DNA of 64,000 bases from Blastomyces gilchristii SLH14081 (GCF_000003855.2 NW_003101676.1:1672720-1736719); one strand, 5' to 3'. Shown: positions 47,940-60,280, numbered from the stretch's first letter. Notes: generated from the sequence alone by a model not told the origin. Program-made: numbers and translations.

Positions 47940-49780
47940 TTAAACTGTCTGATAATTCCATGTTTTACAATCATGAGTTTCTTGATTGTTTCTCCTTGTA
48001 ATTGTCCCCAGTGATAGTGATAAATATCTTAACTTGAGTTAAACTTTCACTCCATTCCCACCCCTGTCAATGGAATTGTCAGAATATCACGCATCATCAG
48101 TGCAACAGTTGAATATGTACTCTCAATAATTTTTCATAACTCTAGAATTGATTTGGCATGTAAATTTGTCAGATCATCTTGAAGATAGTGATCAAATTCA
48201 GTTTTACAAGCATGTAGTTTTGCCTGATTTTCAGTTGCAATCAATGTATGCAAGTCCTGTTTCAAAGTTAGTATTATAGTTCTATGTGATATGAAGTATT
48301 ATCAAAGATCATTACTTACTAGGGAATTGTATTTCACTGTCTTCACATCTCAAACATCTGCTCATTCAAATCTCTGATAGTTGGCATTGTAGTAGTCTCA
48401 GGCTAATTTGACATATGAGTCTCATTTCTCCTCTGTTCAATCTTGAGAAGTGTAGGTGTTAACTTGACAGAAGGGATCTAGTAGAGCTGCTACAGTATAG
48501 TACTCTGCAAAAGATTGTTCAGTTTTGCTGTAGTAATATGCCAGTTTATCCCTTGCAGCAATAATAGTCTGCGCTATAGCATCATCTCAGACTGAATTTC
48601 TTTTTAAGTGATTCAACTGCTTCTCAAGATGAGTAAATAAACTGTTATACACTCACCAGACTGACTGCAGCATTGGTGTATGAGTGATTGAAACTGTCTT
48701 TGTTATCTTATAAAACTGAAACAGTAAATCAATCACATATTTCAACTGAGTTCACTTCATATCAGAAAGTTTCAATATCTGAATCTTTTTCTGATCAGAG
48801 TATTGCACTCAATGATCAATCACCTGACATAATCAAAGAGCTCAAACAGTCATCTCATATGTTGAACTTCACTGTGTTCTAACATTCTGTATTATATTCA
48901 GTGATGTGACTGATTTGTTTGTTTGTTGAATATCATGAAATCATTGTTATTGTTTAGAGGAGGTACAAATTACATTAGCAATGTTTCAAATCTGTGATAT
49001 TTAAATTATTAGTCAATCTATTCAAAATTAACAGTAGCATTATCAAAAAGCATTATCAAAAAGCAATATCAAAAAGTGTTGTCAAAAAACATTATCTTTT
49101 ACAAAGTGAATGTAAAAGTTACTTGAGTAATCACTTTCATCTCATTCTCATCTCAAGAACCAGCTATCTCATTATTCTTCATCTTGATGTTAAGATTCTT
49201 TATCAGTGTTTGCATCACAAGTTGAACCACATGAGCAATGCAGGAGATATGACCTTGTTTATCATTTCAGAAATACAAAGTCAATTTTTGCTTCAAGCTC
49301 TTCATCATAGTGTAGTTATTCACAGCATTGTCAGTTGTAATTGCAAGAAGACTGAGACTAATATCTCAATAGTCATTTTTAATCACAGTCATTAATACCT
49401 CTGTTATATAATCCTCAGTATGACTACTGATCAATGATTCAAATTCAATTAATGTCTCTTGATAAGTTCAGTTCTCATCAATATAATAACATGTAACTCT
49501 CATAAATGCAAGATTATTTGTACTAGTTCATGCATTCACTGTGAGAGACACTCTTCAATGATTCTTCAACTCTGATCCTAGATGTTGCATATTGACTTTG
49601 TAGTGTGTCTTGAGGTTGAACTGAAGACAGGATTGATGTGGAATATGAAGATTTGAATTAAGCATTTGAAGAAGTGTTCGGAATTCGGGGTTTTCAATTG
49701 ATTGAAGAGAAAGATTCAGAGATATACACATGTGAAGTAATTGTTCACAGAAGTTATCAGATGAGAGTTATGGAATCAGA
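47940..49780 (-). pseudogene. hAT transposase, degraded
   Basis: Minus-strand relics in order: LTVNAWTSTNNLAFM (about 49520-49560), LLAITTDNAVNNYTMM (about 49320-49370), GHISCIAHVVQLVMQTLIK (about 49200-49260) and the C-terminal dimerisation block YSTVALMMRDILTIPLTGVG with DIYHYHWGQLQGETIK (about 47980-48120). These are diagnostic of hAT transposases. In the first block the catalytic Asp of the usual TxDxWTS motif is Asn, a G-to-A type change; the second Asp (TTDNA) is kept. Several TGA/TAG codons interrupt the frame. The N-terminal BED-finger part was not recognised. Confidence 0.85.
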
Positions 49781-50739
49781 GTACTAGTACATGGTCATTT
49801 TCACATGATTTCCTTCAAATTAGAAAGTTAGTGTTATCAAAAATTGTTACCTGGTAGAGCAACTTATCAGCTCAGTAGTAATTTTCTGATTATTTTTCTT
49901 TTGTTGTCTGCATTCTGATGACTTCAGATGTCAGAAAATTTCTCCAGAGTCATGATCAGTTCATGATAAATGTTTCTGAATAGAGTTGCAGTGATTGTAG
50001 CAGAGAGATAACTCTTCAGTAATCTGTAATACAATCTGTTGATAATTATTTCATAGTTTATCTCAGTATTTGTGTTGAGTTTTCCATAAATTTTATGACC
50101 TGAAATCAGATGTGAAGAATGAAGTGATTATTCACTATGATTGAAAGAGAGCATTCTGTGTTGAATTGTAAACAATATAGACTTTGTAATTCACAATAAT
50201 TTCTTGAAGAGTTTGTGAATCTTCAATAGAAGTAAAAGAAGTGAAAGAAGTGAATTCAGAAGACATGATAATAATTTGAGAAAGATGACAATTTATTTTC
50301 AATAACTGATCACTGATGTGTGTAAGAAGAATTAATATAAGAGAAAATAATCTTGTTTCTTAGCTTAGTTATAATTTTAGTACTAACTCAGATTAGATAT
50401 CATCAATGTATAAAAGTAAATAAACAATCTTGATTAATCTCTGTCATATTTCTTGAAATATATTAATATTGTGAAAGAGAGTGTTACTAAATTGCATTAT
50501 CAGATGATATCATTAAAAATATATTAATATTGTGAATATCAATGTTGAAAAAATGTTGATACTTATATATTATAGTGATTTGTGAATCATGATAGTTAAA
50601 TATATATATATATATATATATTATTCCTGACTTGATTACAACTTGTACAATAATTTTTAAAAACTCAAAATTAATTTCAATTATTAATAATTATGAACTT
50701 ACAACTAACTAATATAAAAAGAAAAAAACTTTTTCTACT

Positions 50740-51557
50740 CATTATCTTTCTGCTCTTTCTCATTCTTCTTATTATTCTTCATAATTCACTTCTTATTCTT
50801 CTTCTTCTTCTTCTCCTTCTTATCTGAGGTGATAATCATCTCAAAATCTCTCTTCACTGTCTTTTCAGAGGAGGGTTCTCACTGCTCCCTCTCAGCCAGG
50901 TCAATCTGTGTCTCAAAATCCCGCATTTCCTGGTCTGCTGCCTCAGGTTCCACCTCAGTGATAAGCAGATTGGCATGCTCAGAGAGCAGAGCTGCCTTCT
51001 CAATGTTCTGAATCATGGAGCACATTCAAGACCTGAACAAGGCCTCAATTCCCTCCTTCTCTGCCAGCTCCTGCTAATCAATTAGAGAACAGAAGTGTTA
51101 TCAAAAATTATTATCTCTCAATAAATAAAAAACTTATCAGTTTTGACTTCTTTGTCTTCTACTTCAACATCTTCTCAATCTTCTTCTATCACTGCTTATT
51201 TGCAGTAACACTCTTCTCATCTCTCTCTCTCTTCATCTTGGCCTTAAATCATTCTCAGAACTTCTTCTGGTCTCACTGCTGCTGCATGAGGCTCTTCACT
51301 ATCTTCTTCTTCAATCTCTCATGAGCAGTGTCATTCACATTATTTCTATACTTAGTTCAGTCTAAATCTATCAGAAGTATTACTTAAAATCATTATCATT
51401 CTACTCTCTTACAGAGTCTCTTCAAGGCATCATAATATGTCTTATGATCTGTCTTCTCTCACTTGAATACCTTCTTCTTCTCTTTCTTCAATCTGTGACA
51501 GCACTCATGCGCCTTGGTGGTCCGCAGGACCGCAGAATATTTGAAGAGGAATGACAT
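50740..51557 (-). pseudogene. Second hAT-borne ORF, charged coiled-coil-like, degraded
   Basis: From an ATG at 51557 the minus strand reads MSFLFKYSAVLRTTKAHECC then a Lys-rich segment and TYYDALKRLCKRVE. After a gap with stops, which may hide an intron, come AHERLKKKIVKSLMQQQ, then NIEKAALLSEHANLLITEVE and a Lys-rich end near 50740. The region is present in both hAT copies and keeps coding-like pieces in one orientation. It looks like a basic coiled-coil accessory protein. The family was not recognised; it might be captured host sequence or the 5' exons of the transposase gene. Confidence 0.45.
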
Positions 51558-51616
51558 GATTAGTTTCAGTGAGTGTTGAAGAGAGATGAAGGCAGAAGAG
51601 GCGGCCAGAAATGATA

Positions 51617-51713
51617 TGATAATGATGATGATGATGATGATGATAATGATAATGATGATGATGATAGTGATGATAATAATGATAATGATAATGATAATGA
51701 TGATGATGAAAGA
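51617..51713. repeat. ATG/ATA microsatellite in hAT element
   Basis: Imperfect trinucleotide repeat of GAT/AAT type, also present in the truncated hAT copy at 36714-36796. Long His/Tyr or Ser runs predicted from it are artefacts. Confidence 0.9.
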
Positions 51714-53305
51714 AGAAGTGCATTGAAATATATTACTGACTCACTAAATATAAAGAGACTCAAAGAAAATATTAACAGCTTTCAGCAATGTACAGAAACA
51801 GCTACAGTATTGCATAGCAATATCATCTTCATTCAATGCATGCACTGTTGATATTCTTTGTATACAGTTATCATATAATCTGTATCAGAGATACATGCAG
51901 AAAACAGATCTTTGTTGCTAGAATAAATAATTACAGCAATTCTCTGTTTTCATATCATAAAGATAAGTTGTTCTCATTTCTTTCTTCTCTCTTTTCTCTT
52001 CTTCAATCAACCACTAATTTCAAGCTGGTATGAAAACTATTAAAACACTCTCAGAAACCCTCAAATTGAAGAGTATAGACTAATCAAATTTCAAATGCAG
52101 AAGAAACTAAATTATCTTCTACAGATTTAATTACTCATTCTCTCTCAAATAAAACAGCAGTCGCGTCTCTCTCCCCTCTCAATCAAACAAAACATGGCCC
52201 GCGAAAAGCGAGTACCACGCCAGGCCATAATGGCCAACACAGCCCCAGCACACAGGGCTGCATATGCACAGTGTGTGCTGGACTGGGAGACTGTGTGAGT
52301 TGCAAACCAGTGGCAGCATCCCAGGGAGAGCTGTGCAGTGTGAAAAAGCTGCAACTCTCAGCCACATGCACAGAGGATGAATTGCTGCAGTAAGTGCATA
52401 TGTATTGAAGTAATGCTTTTTGATAACACTCAGTCTCTGATATGATGAAAATAGAGTCTCTTCATGAGATTCATTTTTATCAGAAGTCAGGGAATCTTAT
52501 ATTTCCCAAGATCATCTTCACACACCTTGTCTGTGAAATTGATGAGGGGAATCATTGATTCCAGCATTCTGCCCTTGATGTTATTCAAGTGGCAGCAGAG
52601 TCCACCCTGGCCACACTTTTTAAGTGTATGTTTTCTAATTATTCACATTTATATAGATATATACTGATTATTTATTAGATGATGTTAAGACAATGACTCA
52701 TTGCAGCCATGTTACCCTCACTGTGAGAGATACATGATTGATGATGAACATTGTGAAGACTCTGAGAAGTGAGTATTTTAGAGATGCTGTGGCCCTGTGA
52801 TCTTGATTTTTTTTTATTTTTATTTTTTGTTTTTTTCTTTTCCTTTTCTTTTTTTTTTTTGTTGTGATTTTTTCTTGTTGTTTTGTTTTTTGTTTTTTTG
52901 TTATTTTTTGTATTTTATATTTTTTTTTAATTAAAATGATATCAATTATGATCTGTGTTCAGAAAAGTAATGATATTTGATAACACTCTCTGTTGAATTT
53001 TCAACAAATGAGCACTATGTTATGATATTATGTAAGTGAGAAATGATTTCATGATCTCATTTGATGCCATTTTCAATAATGAGATCAGAATGAAAATGTG
53101 ACTAAGAATTCAAACATATTCTTTATCTGAGACTAGATTTTTATTTGAAAAGTGAATCTGGGACCTTTAATATCTGAAATAACATGATTTGAGATCAATG
53201 TAATGAACACAAACCATGATCAGAAGTAATGCTTTTAGGCAACGTGACAACTGTAAAGTTTGATCCTGGTCCCAGACACGGTCACACGGTCAGTCTAGAT
53301 ATGCC

Positions 53306-54300
53306 TGAATAGAGATGTTCATCAAGACTTGCTTTATCATGTCAAACAAATATCTGACTTCTGTGAGCAGAGTGTGAAACTGCAGTGAGTTCTCAAATCT
53401 CATCAACTTAATCTTAGCTGTGTATAATGCTCTTTTCTGGCCTGTTTTTGAACTGTTATACAGCAACTTAATCTTGAGAGTCTCTAATACTTTCATCTGA
53501 TCTGTATAAAAACTGACAAAATCATGATAATAATTGAAGAGGCTGATGATTCCTTCTAGTTCTCTAAGTGTTATAGAAAAGACTAGATTAGTAATAGCAG
53601 CTACTTTCTCTTCTTGAGTAGATAATATGTCTAGTTGACTGACATGGTGACTCAGCAAATGTACTGAGAGATATGTGAAATGATATTTAGTTAATGACAT
53701 TATTATCTCAGATGTCTTGAGAGCTGTGAAGACTTGCTGCATATGATAAAGATGTTCATTCAGTGAGTGAGAGAAGATGATGATGTTATCTACATAGACT
53801 AACATGAATTGTCATAGGAATTTTGCTAGAATCTTCTTCATACACTGTTGAAAGAACTCAGGTGAGGTTATCAACCTCATTATAATAACTGTAAAATGTT
53901 CAAGACCTCAGTGCAGGGTTATGAATGTGATTTTGAAATGATTACTCTGTTCAATTGCTTATTGAAAGAAGTCTTGACAGATATTCATAGATGAGAATAC
54001 TGTAGAACTGCTAAGTGATTGCAACACATCTTATTATGTTAATAGAGAGTATGTATTGAGAAGTAAGTGTGTGTTTACTTTTCACAAATCAATCATCATT
54101 CTCAGCTTTCTTCTAAGTCAGATCACAAAGACAGGTGAAGCAATGAGATTCCTGTCTCTGAGAGAAACACATTTAATTCTTCTATCTTGCAGAAGTGAGT
54201 CCAGGATCTGGTCAGTGACTTCATGATCTCTTTGAGACAGAGAATAGAGTCTTTGTTTCAGGCTGGAAAAGTTGCTCTCATCAATGAACTGCAGTGACAT
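53306..54300 (-). pseudogene. Reverse transcriptase of gypsy C, degraded
   Basis: Two long minus frames survive. At 54300-54118 the RT start reads LKQRLYSLSQRDHEVTDQIL with LRDRNLIASPVFVI. At 53805-53290 MLVYVDNIIIFSHSLNEHL carries the active-site box as YVDN, the second Asp being Asn, followed by HLLSHHVSQLDILSTQEEKV and the LRELEGIISLFNYY thumb. The frame is cut by the hAT insertion at 53297. Confidence 0.85.
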
Positions 54301-57250
54301 CTTAACATTGTCTGAAAATAAGCCTAGGCTGAAGCTAAATAGTTTATAGTATCAGTTGATAATCACTTGAATGACTGCTCAGTCTTCTGCTGCTCAGTGA
54401 TCTGATATATTCACTTAAACTCACTCAGCAAGAGTGTCTGCTGTGAGAATTTAAAGTGAATTATTCTGATCTTCTGCATCTGTCAAATGTAATTTGATAT
54501 ACAAGGTAGAAAACAGAGAATCTTTCAAGTCAGAATGATGAATAATGTCAGCATTAACAGTATAAATGACAATCTTCTTTCACTGTCAGAGTAGCTGTGA
54601 GTTTGACAGATGTCTACTCACATGGATAGCGCCTCTGATGATCTTGATATTTATAGAATATCTTCTATGAAATGTAACAAGCTTGCTGTGAACATTGATA
54701 GTTGCTTTCACTGATGATAATACATTATTAGCTATGATTATATTGCATCTGAGATATCACACTAAGTGGAATTTATCTTCAACAATGAAAAGAGAATTGT
54801 TGTTCACTCTTAAGATAAGGTCTGTTATTATGAATAGATTTGATTCATCAGCTTCTAAGTTAACTTCTTAAATGCTCACACATCAATCATGCAGTATAGA
54901 GATTGATCAACAATAAGAAAAGAATAGATTTGCTATTATTGTGTTGATAAGTGATATATTCATGTCTGTATTCATATAAACAGAGAGATCATCTTGTGAT
55001 GTAATGATGAGAATGATGAGAAAGATGTAAGATAAATACTGTAGTTTACTAATGTATTCTTGATCACTTATAGGGATATCACACACTGCAATCACATATA
55101 TGTCAGTATTAAAGATGTTCTGATAATCATCTAAGAAAATATCTGTAGATGAGATGAGTCTCTCAGTGTCTATCTCACTGATTATTTTTTCAACTCACTG
55201 TTGAAATCTAGACTGAGGTCTAGATTCAGCAGCTCATTATCATCTTTTCTGATATTCTTCAGTTTAACTTGATTTGTCAGATGATCACTGTTCTTCTCTT
55301 TTTTAAGGCAGTGATTGATGTAATAAAGGTCTTCACAGATATAGCACTCTGCTGCAGGCACTGGCAGTCTTCCTTCTTCTGTTGTACACTGAATTGACAA
55401 CTTACTCATTGTGAGAGCACTTGTGAGAATCACTGTCATCTCTGTGATAGACACAGACAGCTTTGTAGCTTCTGTCTACTTAGACAGAGAGATGTGATAT
55501 GAGCAGCAGTCATTATTCTGTTCAAAACATCTGAAACTACACATGTAGTCAGTGAATTGAGTCTTCTGATCAGTTCAGATATGTCAGATAACTGACTCAT
55601 TGTCTCTAATTTGTTATCAGAAGTTATTCAATCATTCAGCAGAAATGAGCAGTGTGATTAAGAAAAGATTGAACTCTAAATTCTCTCACAAGAGTCTCTT
55701 TATCATAATGAGATCAGAGATTGCAGCAGCTTGCAGTAAGTTAATCTTCTGTGAGATGTATAATGTCAGAGACAGTTCATCTGACTTCTCAAAGAAAAAA
55801 CACAGAGTCTGAGCTTTCATTCAAGCTTTCTCTTCTGATAGCTGGAACTCGTGTTTTAACTCATTGATAATGGTAGAGAGAGAGGCATTCATATTCTTTC
55901 TCATTTCAATAGACAGACTGTTATGCTATTTCAATGCCTGACTCTTCAGATACAGAGAGAATACACAGAGAATCATGTTATCTCCCTTCTGTATGATGAT
56001 GAATTCTAAGTGACTGATAAACATCATTACATTTATTTTCACTGAGTTGAATAGCATGATGTTGCCAGCCTGTAATCTCACTGATCTATCATCACTTCAT
56101 ACAGATAAATGAGGTTCACTATTAAGTGAAAGATCAAGATTGTCATGAGTGAGTGTCTGATTCCTATGCATTCAGTTTCTCTCTGAGTTATAAGTAAAAC
56201 ATGCAGTATCAGCTTCTCTGAGGAAATTAATCCTGTCTCTTATTAGATTATGATGATGTGTTCTGCCTTCAGCACTGCACAGTTCCTGTGAAATTGTCAG
56301 CATTTGTCAGGTTCTAGAAGGTGATTCAAAGCCTTTCTTGAAGAAGGCATCTAATTGCTGTACAGACTCATTGAGAGAATCATTAGCTCTGACATCTGTT
56401 CTATCAATCTGAGCTGAATGATTCATCTGCTAACAACAGTTCAGCTCCTGTCTTTGAGCAGTGAGTGCAGCTTTCTCAGTGCAGAAGCTATTTTATACTT
56501 TCATCAATCTGCTTCTTTCATCTGTCAATTGTTTAAGATTCTCTTGAAGTTTGCTGACACATTTATCAATGAGAATGATACACTTATTCAACTGCTTCTT
56601 TCACTGACTAAGCTGATGTTCACATTCATTGAGCTCACTCTTTTATCAAGTCAGTCAGGCTTCTAGCTGTTCTAACTTCTCAATCATATCTAGTATTGCT
56701 GCTTCATCAGAAGGAGTGTGATTCTGATAGTTGAATTCATAAAAGCTTGAAGCTATTGAACCTCTCTTCTTAGTATTCTTTATAATGTCTGTGCAGAAGG
56801 CCTGTAATCAGAGATCAATAACATTCTTTCATTTCACTACTGAAGCAGAGTTAAGAACTGTTTTTATGTCATTATAACATCTGACTGATACACTCATAAA
56901 AATGTCTTTCACTTTGATATGATTGTACAGTGTCACTTGACTTTTGACACTCTTATATTATTTATCTGTATTCTGCCAGACTTCTGTAATCATAATAGCA
57001 TACTTTTCAGCCATTGTTTGTGAGTAAGTTTGTCCTGAGTTGAGTTCATCAGTGAATTCTTGAGTGAGTTATTCAATTTCACTGACAGGCTCATTCAGTT
57101 CAGTGAAAGAAAGTGACTGATGAGAGCTGCTCTGAGTAATTCATTCATTCTGCTTCATTATTGTGACAGGGCTGATAAAGTCATATAAGAATGTGAAGAT
57201 GAGTTTACTGCAACTGTGATCACATTCTAGACTGATCACTAGTGCTATGA
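54301..57250 (-). pseudogene. gag/protease region of gypsy C, degraded
   Basis: A zinc-knuckle relic, CYICEDLYYINHC (C-x2-C-x9-C with a His), lies at about 55300-55345 inside the frame 55454-55182. The rest has only short frames in all readings. The gag N-terminus should lie toward 57.2 kb. Confidence 0.6.
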
Positions 57251-57290
57251 TGTTCTGAAGTGAAAGATGCTTAAATGATTATTAGTCAGA

Positions 57291-57470
57291 CCTATCACCA
57301 GCTGTAGTATTGAATGAAATAGATTCAAATAACTGCAGATCAGATCAATCACTAGCTGCAGTATTAAAGAAGATAGAACAGCTGAATAATTACAAGCTAG
57401 ATTAATCACTAGCTGCAGTATTGAAAGAAGATAGAATAACTAATCAGACTGATTATTAGCTAGTCAATTC
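57291..57470. repeat. Tandem repeat, ~56-bp unit, three copies
   Basis: Three successive units share TCACTAGCTGCAGTATT followed by an AGATAGAA-type segment, with spacing of about 54-58 bp. The repeat lies at the gag side of gypsy C. Confidence 0.75.
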
Positions 57471-57699
57471 TCAGTGTCTGCAGCCTGGTTCAATCACTGA
57501 TGCTATGTATATCAAGAGCAGAGTGAAAGTTAAAGAGACTAGAAGAACTTGATTCTTAACAAGATATACTATCAAATTATAGCATACACTGCTATGTAGG
57601 GTCAGATATAAGAGTAAAAACTTGTCTTATTCTCTAAAAGATGGGAGATGAGCGTACGCTCTTATATATACAGTGATTATTTTATAGAGATTAACTCTT

Positions 57700-57870
57700 G
57701 TAGAAGAAGTGATTGTCTATGAAGAAAAGAACAGAGACTCTGTAGAGAAGAAGTGAATACTCTCATAGAAGAAGTGATTGTATATGAAGAAAAGAATGAA
57801 GACTCTGTAGAGAAGAAGTGAAAGCTCTCATAGAAGAAGTGATCACATATGAAGAGAAGAACAGAGAAAG
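57700..57870. repeat. Tandem repeat, 65-bp unit, nearly three copies
   Basis: Units start at 57711, 57776 and 57841 with GATTGTCTATGAAGAAAAG or close variants and include CTCTGTAGAGAAGAAGTGAA. The 94-codon minus frame across it is low-complexity and probably not real. Confidence 0.85.
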
Positions 57871-57961
57871 AAGATAGAAGTAAAAGCTTCAGGAAACAGC
57901 AAGGGATGAAGCGGAAGCTAGAGCTGAATAGAGAATTGACTTGAATAGAGAGTGAAAGCAC

Positions 57962-59118
57962 GTCACAACTTTTATAATAATTTATAAATAGTAAATAAAA
58001 GTTATTAGTTTCTTTAGAGTTAAGAACTTAAAGTCTTATTTAATAAGCTTATTCTATATATTTTTATTCAGTTTTTTTATAAATATTATTATTCAGATCT
58101 TATTTCAGAACTCTATTTTCACAGATCTTAATTTATATTATAATTTTATAAAATACTATAAGTAGTTTTTATCAGATTTCTCATCTCTTTTTCTAATATT
58201 AATAATTATAACTCAGATATTCTCTATTTAACTTATAAAATTCTTTAACTTATTCTCTAAATAGATTTTAAAAATAGATTAATAAAATCTCTTATAATTA
58301 TTTTTTAAATAATTTAATCAGTTTTTAACTTCAGTATAGTAGAGATCTGTTATTATATAGATAATAACTTTCTTATCTTTTATATTATATAGTCAGACTT
58401 ATAAGTTAATTTTAAATATAAACTTATAAAAGCTTTTATAGATTATAATTTAATAAATAATCTTAAGTAATTATAACTGAAGAAAATTTCTTTTCAGTTT
58501 ATAAGTATCTCTGAAGATTATATTTAGAGACTTAGTTTAAAAGTGTTTATAGATAGTAAGTATTTCTTATAAAAAAAATAGCTTAATTCTACAGAAAATA
58601 CTTAAGAATATTCTTTACTAAGATTAATTTATTTATATATTTAAAGAGTTTCTCAATTATAGATATAGAGAATAATATTCTATAAGTAATTAATAAGTTC
58701 TCTAAGACTTCTTTTATAAAGATTATTAATAATTTAGATAACTACTTCTAAGTGTCTACAGTAGAGTTTATAAAGATTAAAGTATATAAATTTCTAGTTT
58801 TTTCAGATATAATGAATAGTTACTGACTGACTTAGCTTAAAATATAAGAATAAGTACTTTTAGATAATTATTCAGATGTTTATAGCTTAATATAATATAT
58901 ACTATTAACTACTAGAAGTATTCACAGTAGAAAGATAAAATATAGAGATTAAATATATAATAGTATTCAAGCTGAGTTATGAATAGTATTCATGAACTTC
59001 AGTCTATATAGTTGTGTGTAGCCAAGGGCCACTAACCCTATTAGTTATCTGAGAGATAGAAATAGGGGTAAAGAATCCGTGAGAAGCGGGATTTCTTACA
59101 GTCAGGAAATAAGAGATT
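57962..59118. repeat. AT-rich degraded repeat (right member of a pair)
   Basis: Extremely AT-rich with no open frames. 58860-59100 aligns directly with 15830-16070. Mutation falls off toward 59020-59110, where CCAAGGGCC and other GC-bearing sequence is kept. Confidence 0.55.
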
Positions 59119-59371
59119 ATACATTATAAATGTTATTAATATGATATTACTACTATTTTCCTTATCATCAGCTTACTACAAAACTCATTTAGTACTTACT
59201 AATACTAGCTCTCTTAGCTTGCACATTTGTTTTGCTATAAATAGCTCTATCTTTTGTATATAATAGATAGTGTACAGATAATATAAGAAGCAGATCTTGA
59301 ATCTTGATACACATAAGATTTATATGTTTCCGACATATTCATCCAAGACACTCATTCCGACACTGTTTTAT
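59119..59371 (-). repeat. Candidate LTR at the right edge of the island
   Basis: The 253-bp segment begins TGTTATTAATATG and ends CATTCCGACA, so it has TG...CA ends, and contains TATA-like CTATAAATAGCTC at 59232-59244. Read on minus, it starts TGTCGGAATGAG, a common style for fungal Copia LTRs, with the repeat at 57962-59118 as the internal side. No partner LTR or target duplication was found. Confidence 0.35.
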
Positions 59372-60280
59372 ATATATTATTCATAACTATCGTTAAACAT
59401 ATTCATATGTAACTATGTACGGAGTACGTTATATCGTAAGCTTTTTGTCAGCGTGGACCACCAAAGTCGATCCAGCCTGATCGCAAATGGCCCGATCAAT
59501 TCTTCTATTTATTCCAGCGTTGGAACCGTAGAAAAATTCCATTGGAGTGAATTGTAAGCTCTTATTAGTCTGTCTGTATCAAACTACCAAAAGTTTTGAT
59601 CCTCAAAGCCATCTTAATTGAGGCATGACGGGGAGAGAAAAAATGGATTAATATAATAAATAATTTATTTTATACCAATCCAATGAGAGTCGACATTCCG
59701 CGCTTGTGATTGGTTGTTGAGGGGCAGCTCCTCACATGACATCGGCCCCAGCCGTCTTGGCGCCCTCAACGTCCTCCCTATGCGGAGCACACTATATCAA
59801 TCAATAGCCCTTTGCTATCTTGCTATACACAGCACAGTTATATCAGAAGCTGGTGACCAGCGACTGATGCTGCCCCTTAATAATAGTATATCCCCTGCTT
59901 GGTATGTGTAACTCTGCTGCCTGGCGTACAATCTTTACTGCGGAGTGAGCTTGCTAGCTGTACACCCCAAATCCCCAGTTCCACATCACTCATGCATGCT
60001 GGCGATCATTCCCAGATGCCCAATTCGTCCAGCACCAGCTAACGATGACAATAGAACCGAGTTGAAGATTATCTCTGGGTCACCAGAACTTTCACACGCA
60101 CACAATACACACACACACACACACACCAGTTTCTCCTTCTACTCTCTTTCAAGTAGCACTAGCTTCCACGCACCATTTTGCGGCCTTCAATTTTCTACAA
60201 CAAGCCTTAAAAACAAGCCAAGACGATTCCCACGTCATACTTCTTGCTCGCTTGTTCACAACGGGCCATCTAGCTGATGG
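59372..60280. other. Intergenic, promoter side of YPT35
   Basis: Normal-composition DNA resumes. A CA microsatellite lies at about 60106-60126, probably in the YPT35 5' UTR or promoter. Short frames at 59714-59911 and 59945-60277 look like chance. Confidence 0.5.

Larger units (their letters stand above)
47532..53297 (-). mobile_element. hAT-superfamily DNA transposon, complete ends, 5.77 kb
   Basis: Starts TAGACTGGCCGGCGGG and ends CACGGTCAGTCTA, with the exact 8-bp duplication GATATGCC at 47524-47531 and 53298-53305. It interrupts gypsy C pol. A degraded transposase lies on minus at about 47.9-49.8 kb, and a second minus frame at 50.7-51.6 kb. Its termini match the ~505-bp miniature copies, so it, or a relative, is the likely transposase source. 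It is less mutated than the truncated copy at 34046-38411, but the transposase still contains stops. Confidence 0.92.
45430..57960 (-). mobile_element. Gypsy LTR retrotransposon C (second lineage), split by hAT
   Basis: Minus-strand element with gag at about 54.3-57.5 kb, RT/RNase H at 53.3-54.3 kb, an interruption by the hAT element (47532-53297), then RNase H/integrase and chromodomain at 45.56-47.52 kb. Without the insertion about 6.8 kb remain. LTRs could not be identified, so both limits are approximate. Sequence differs clearly from family A/B. Stops occur throughout. Confidence 0.78.

Noticed and set aside
51505..51763. His/Tyr- or Ser-rich ORFs
   Set aside because: They result from reading the ATG/ATA microsatellite of the hAT element.
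57291..57870. CRISPR-like array
   Set aside because: Units are contiguous tandem repeats without unique spacers, and the genome is eukaryotic.
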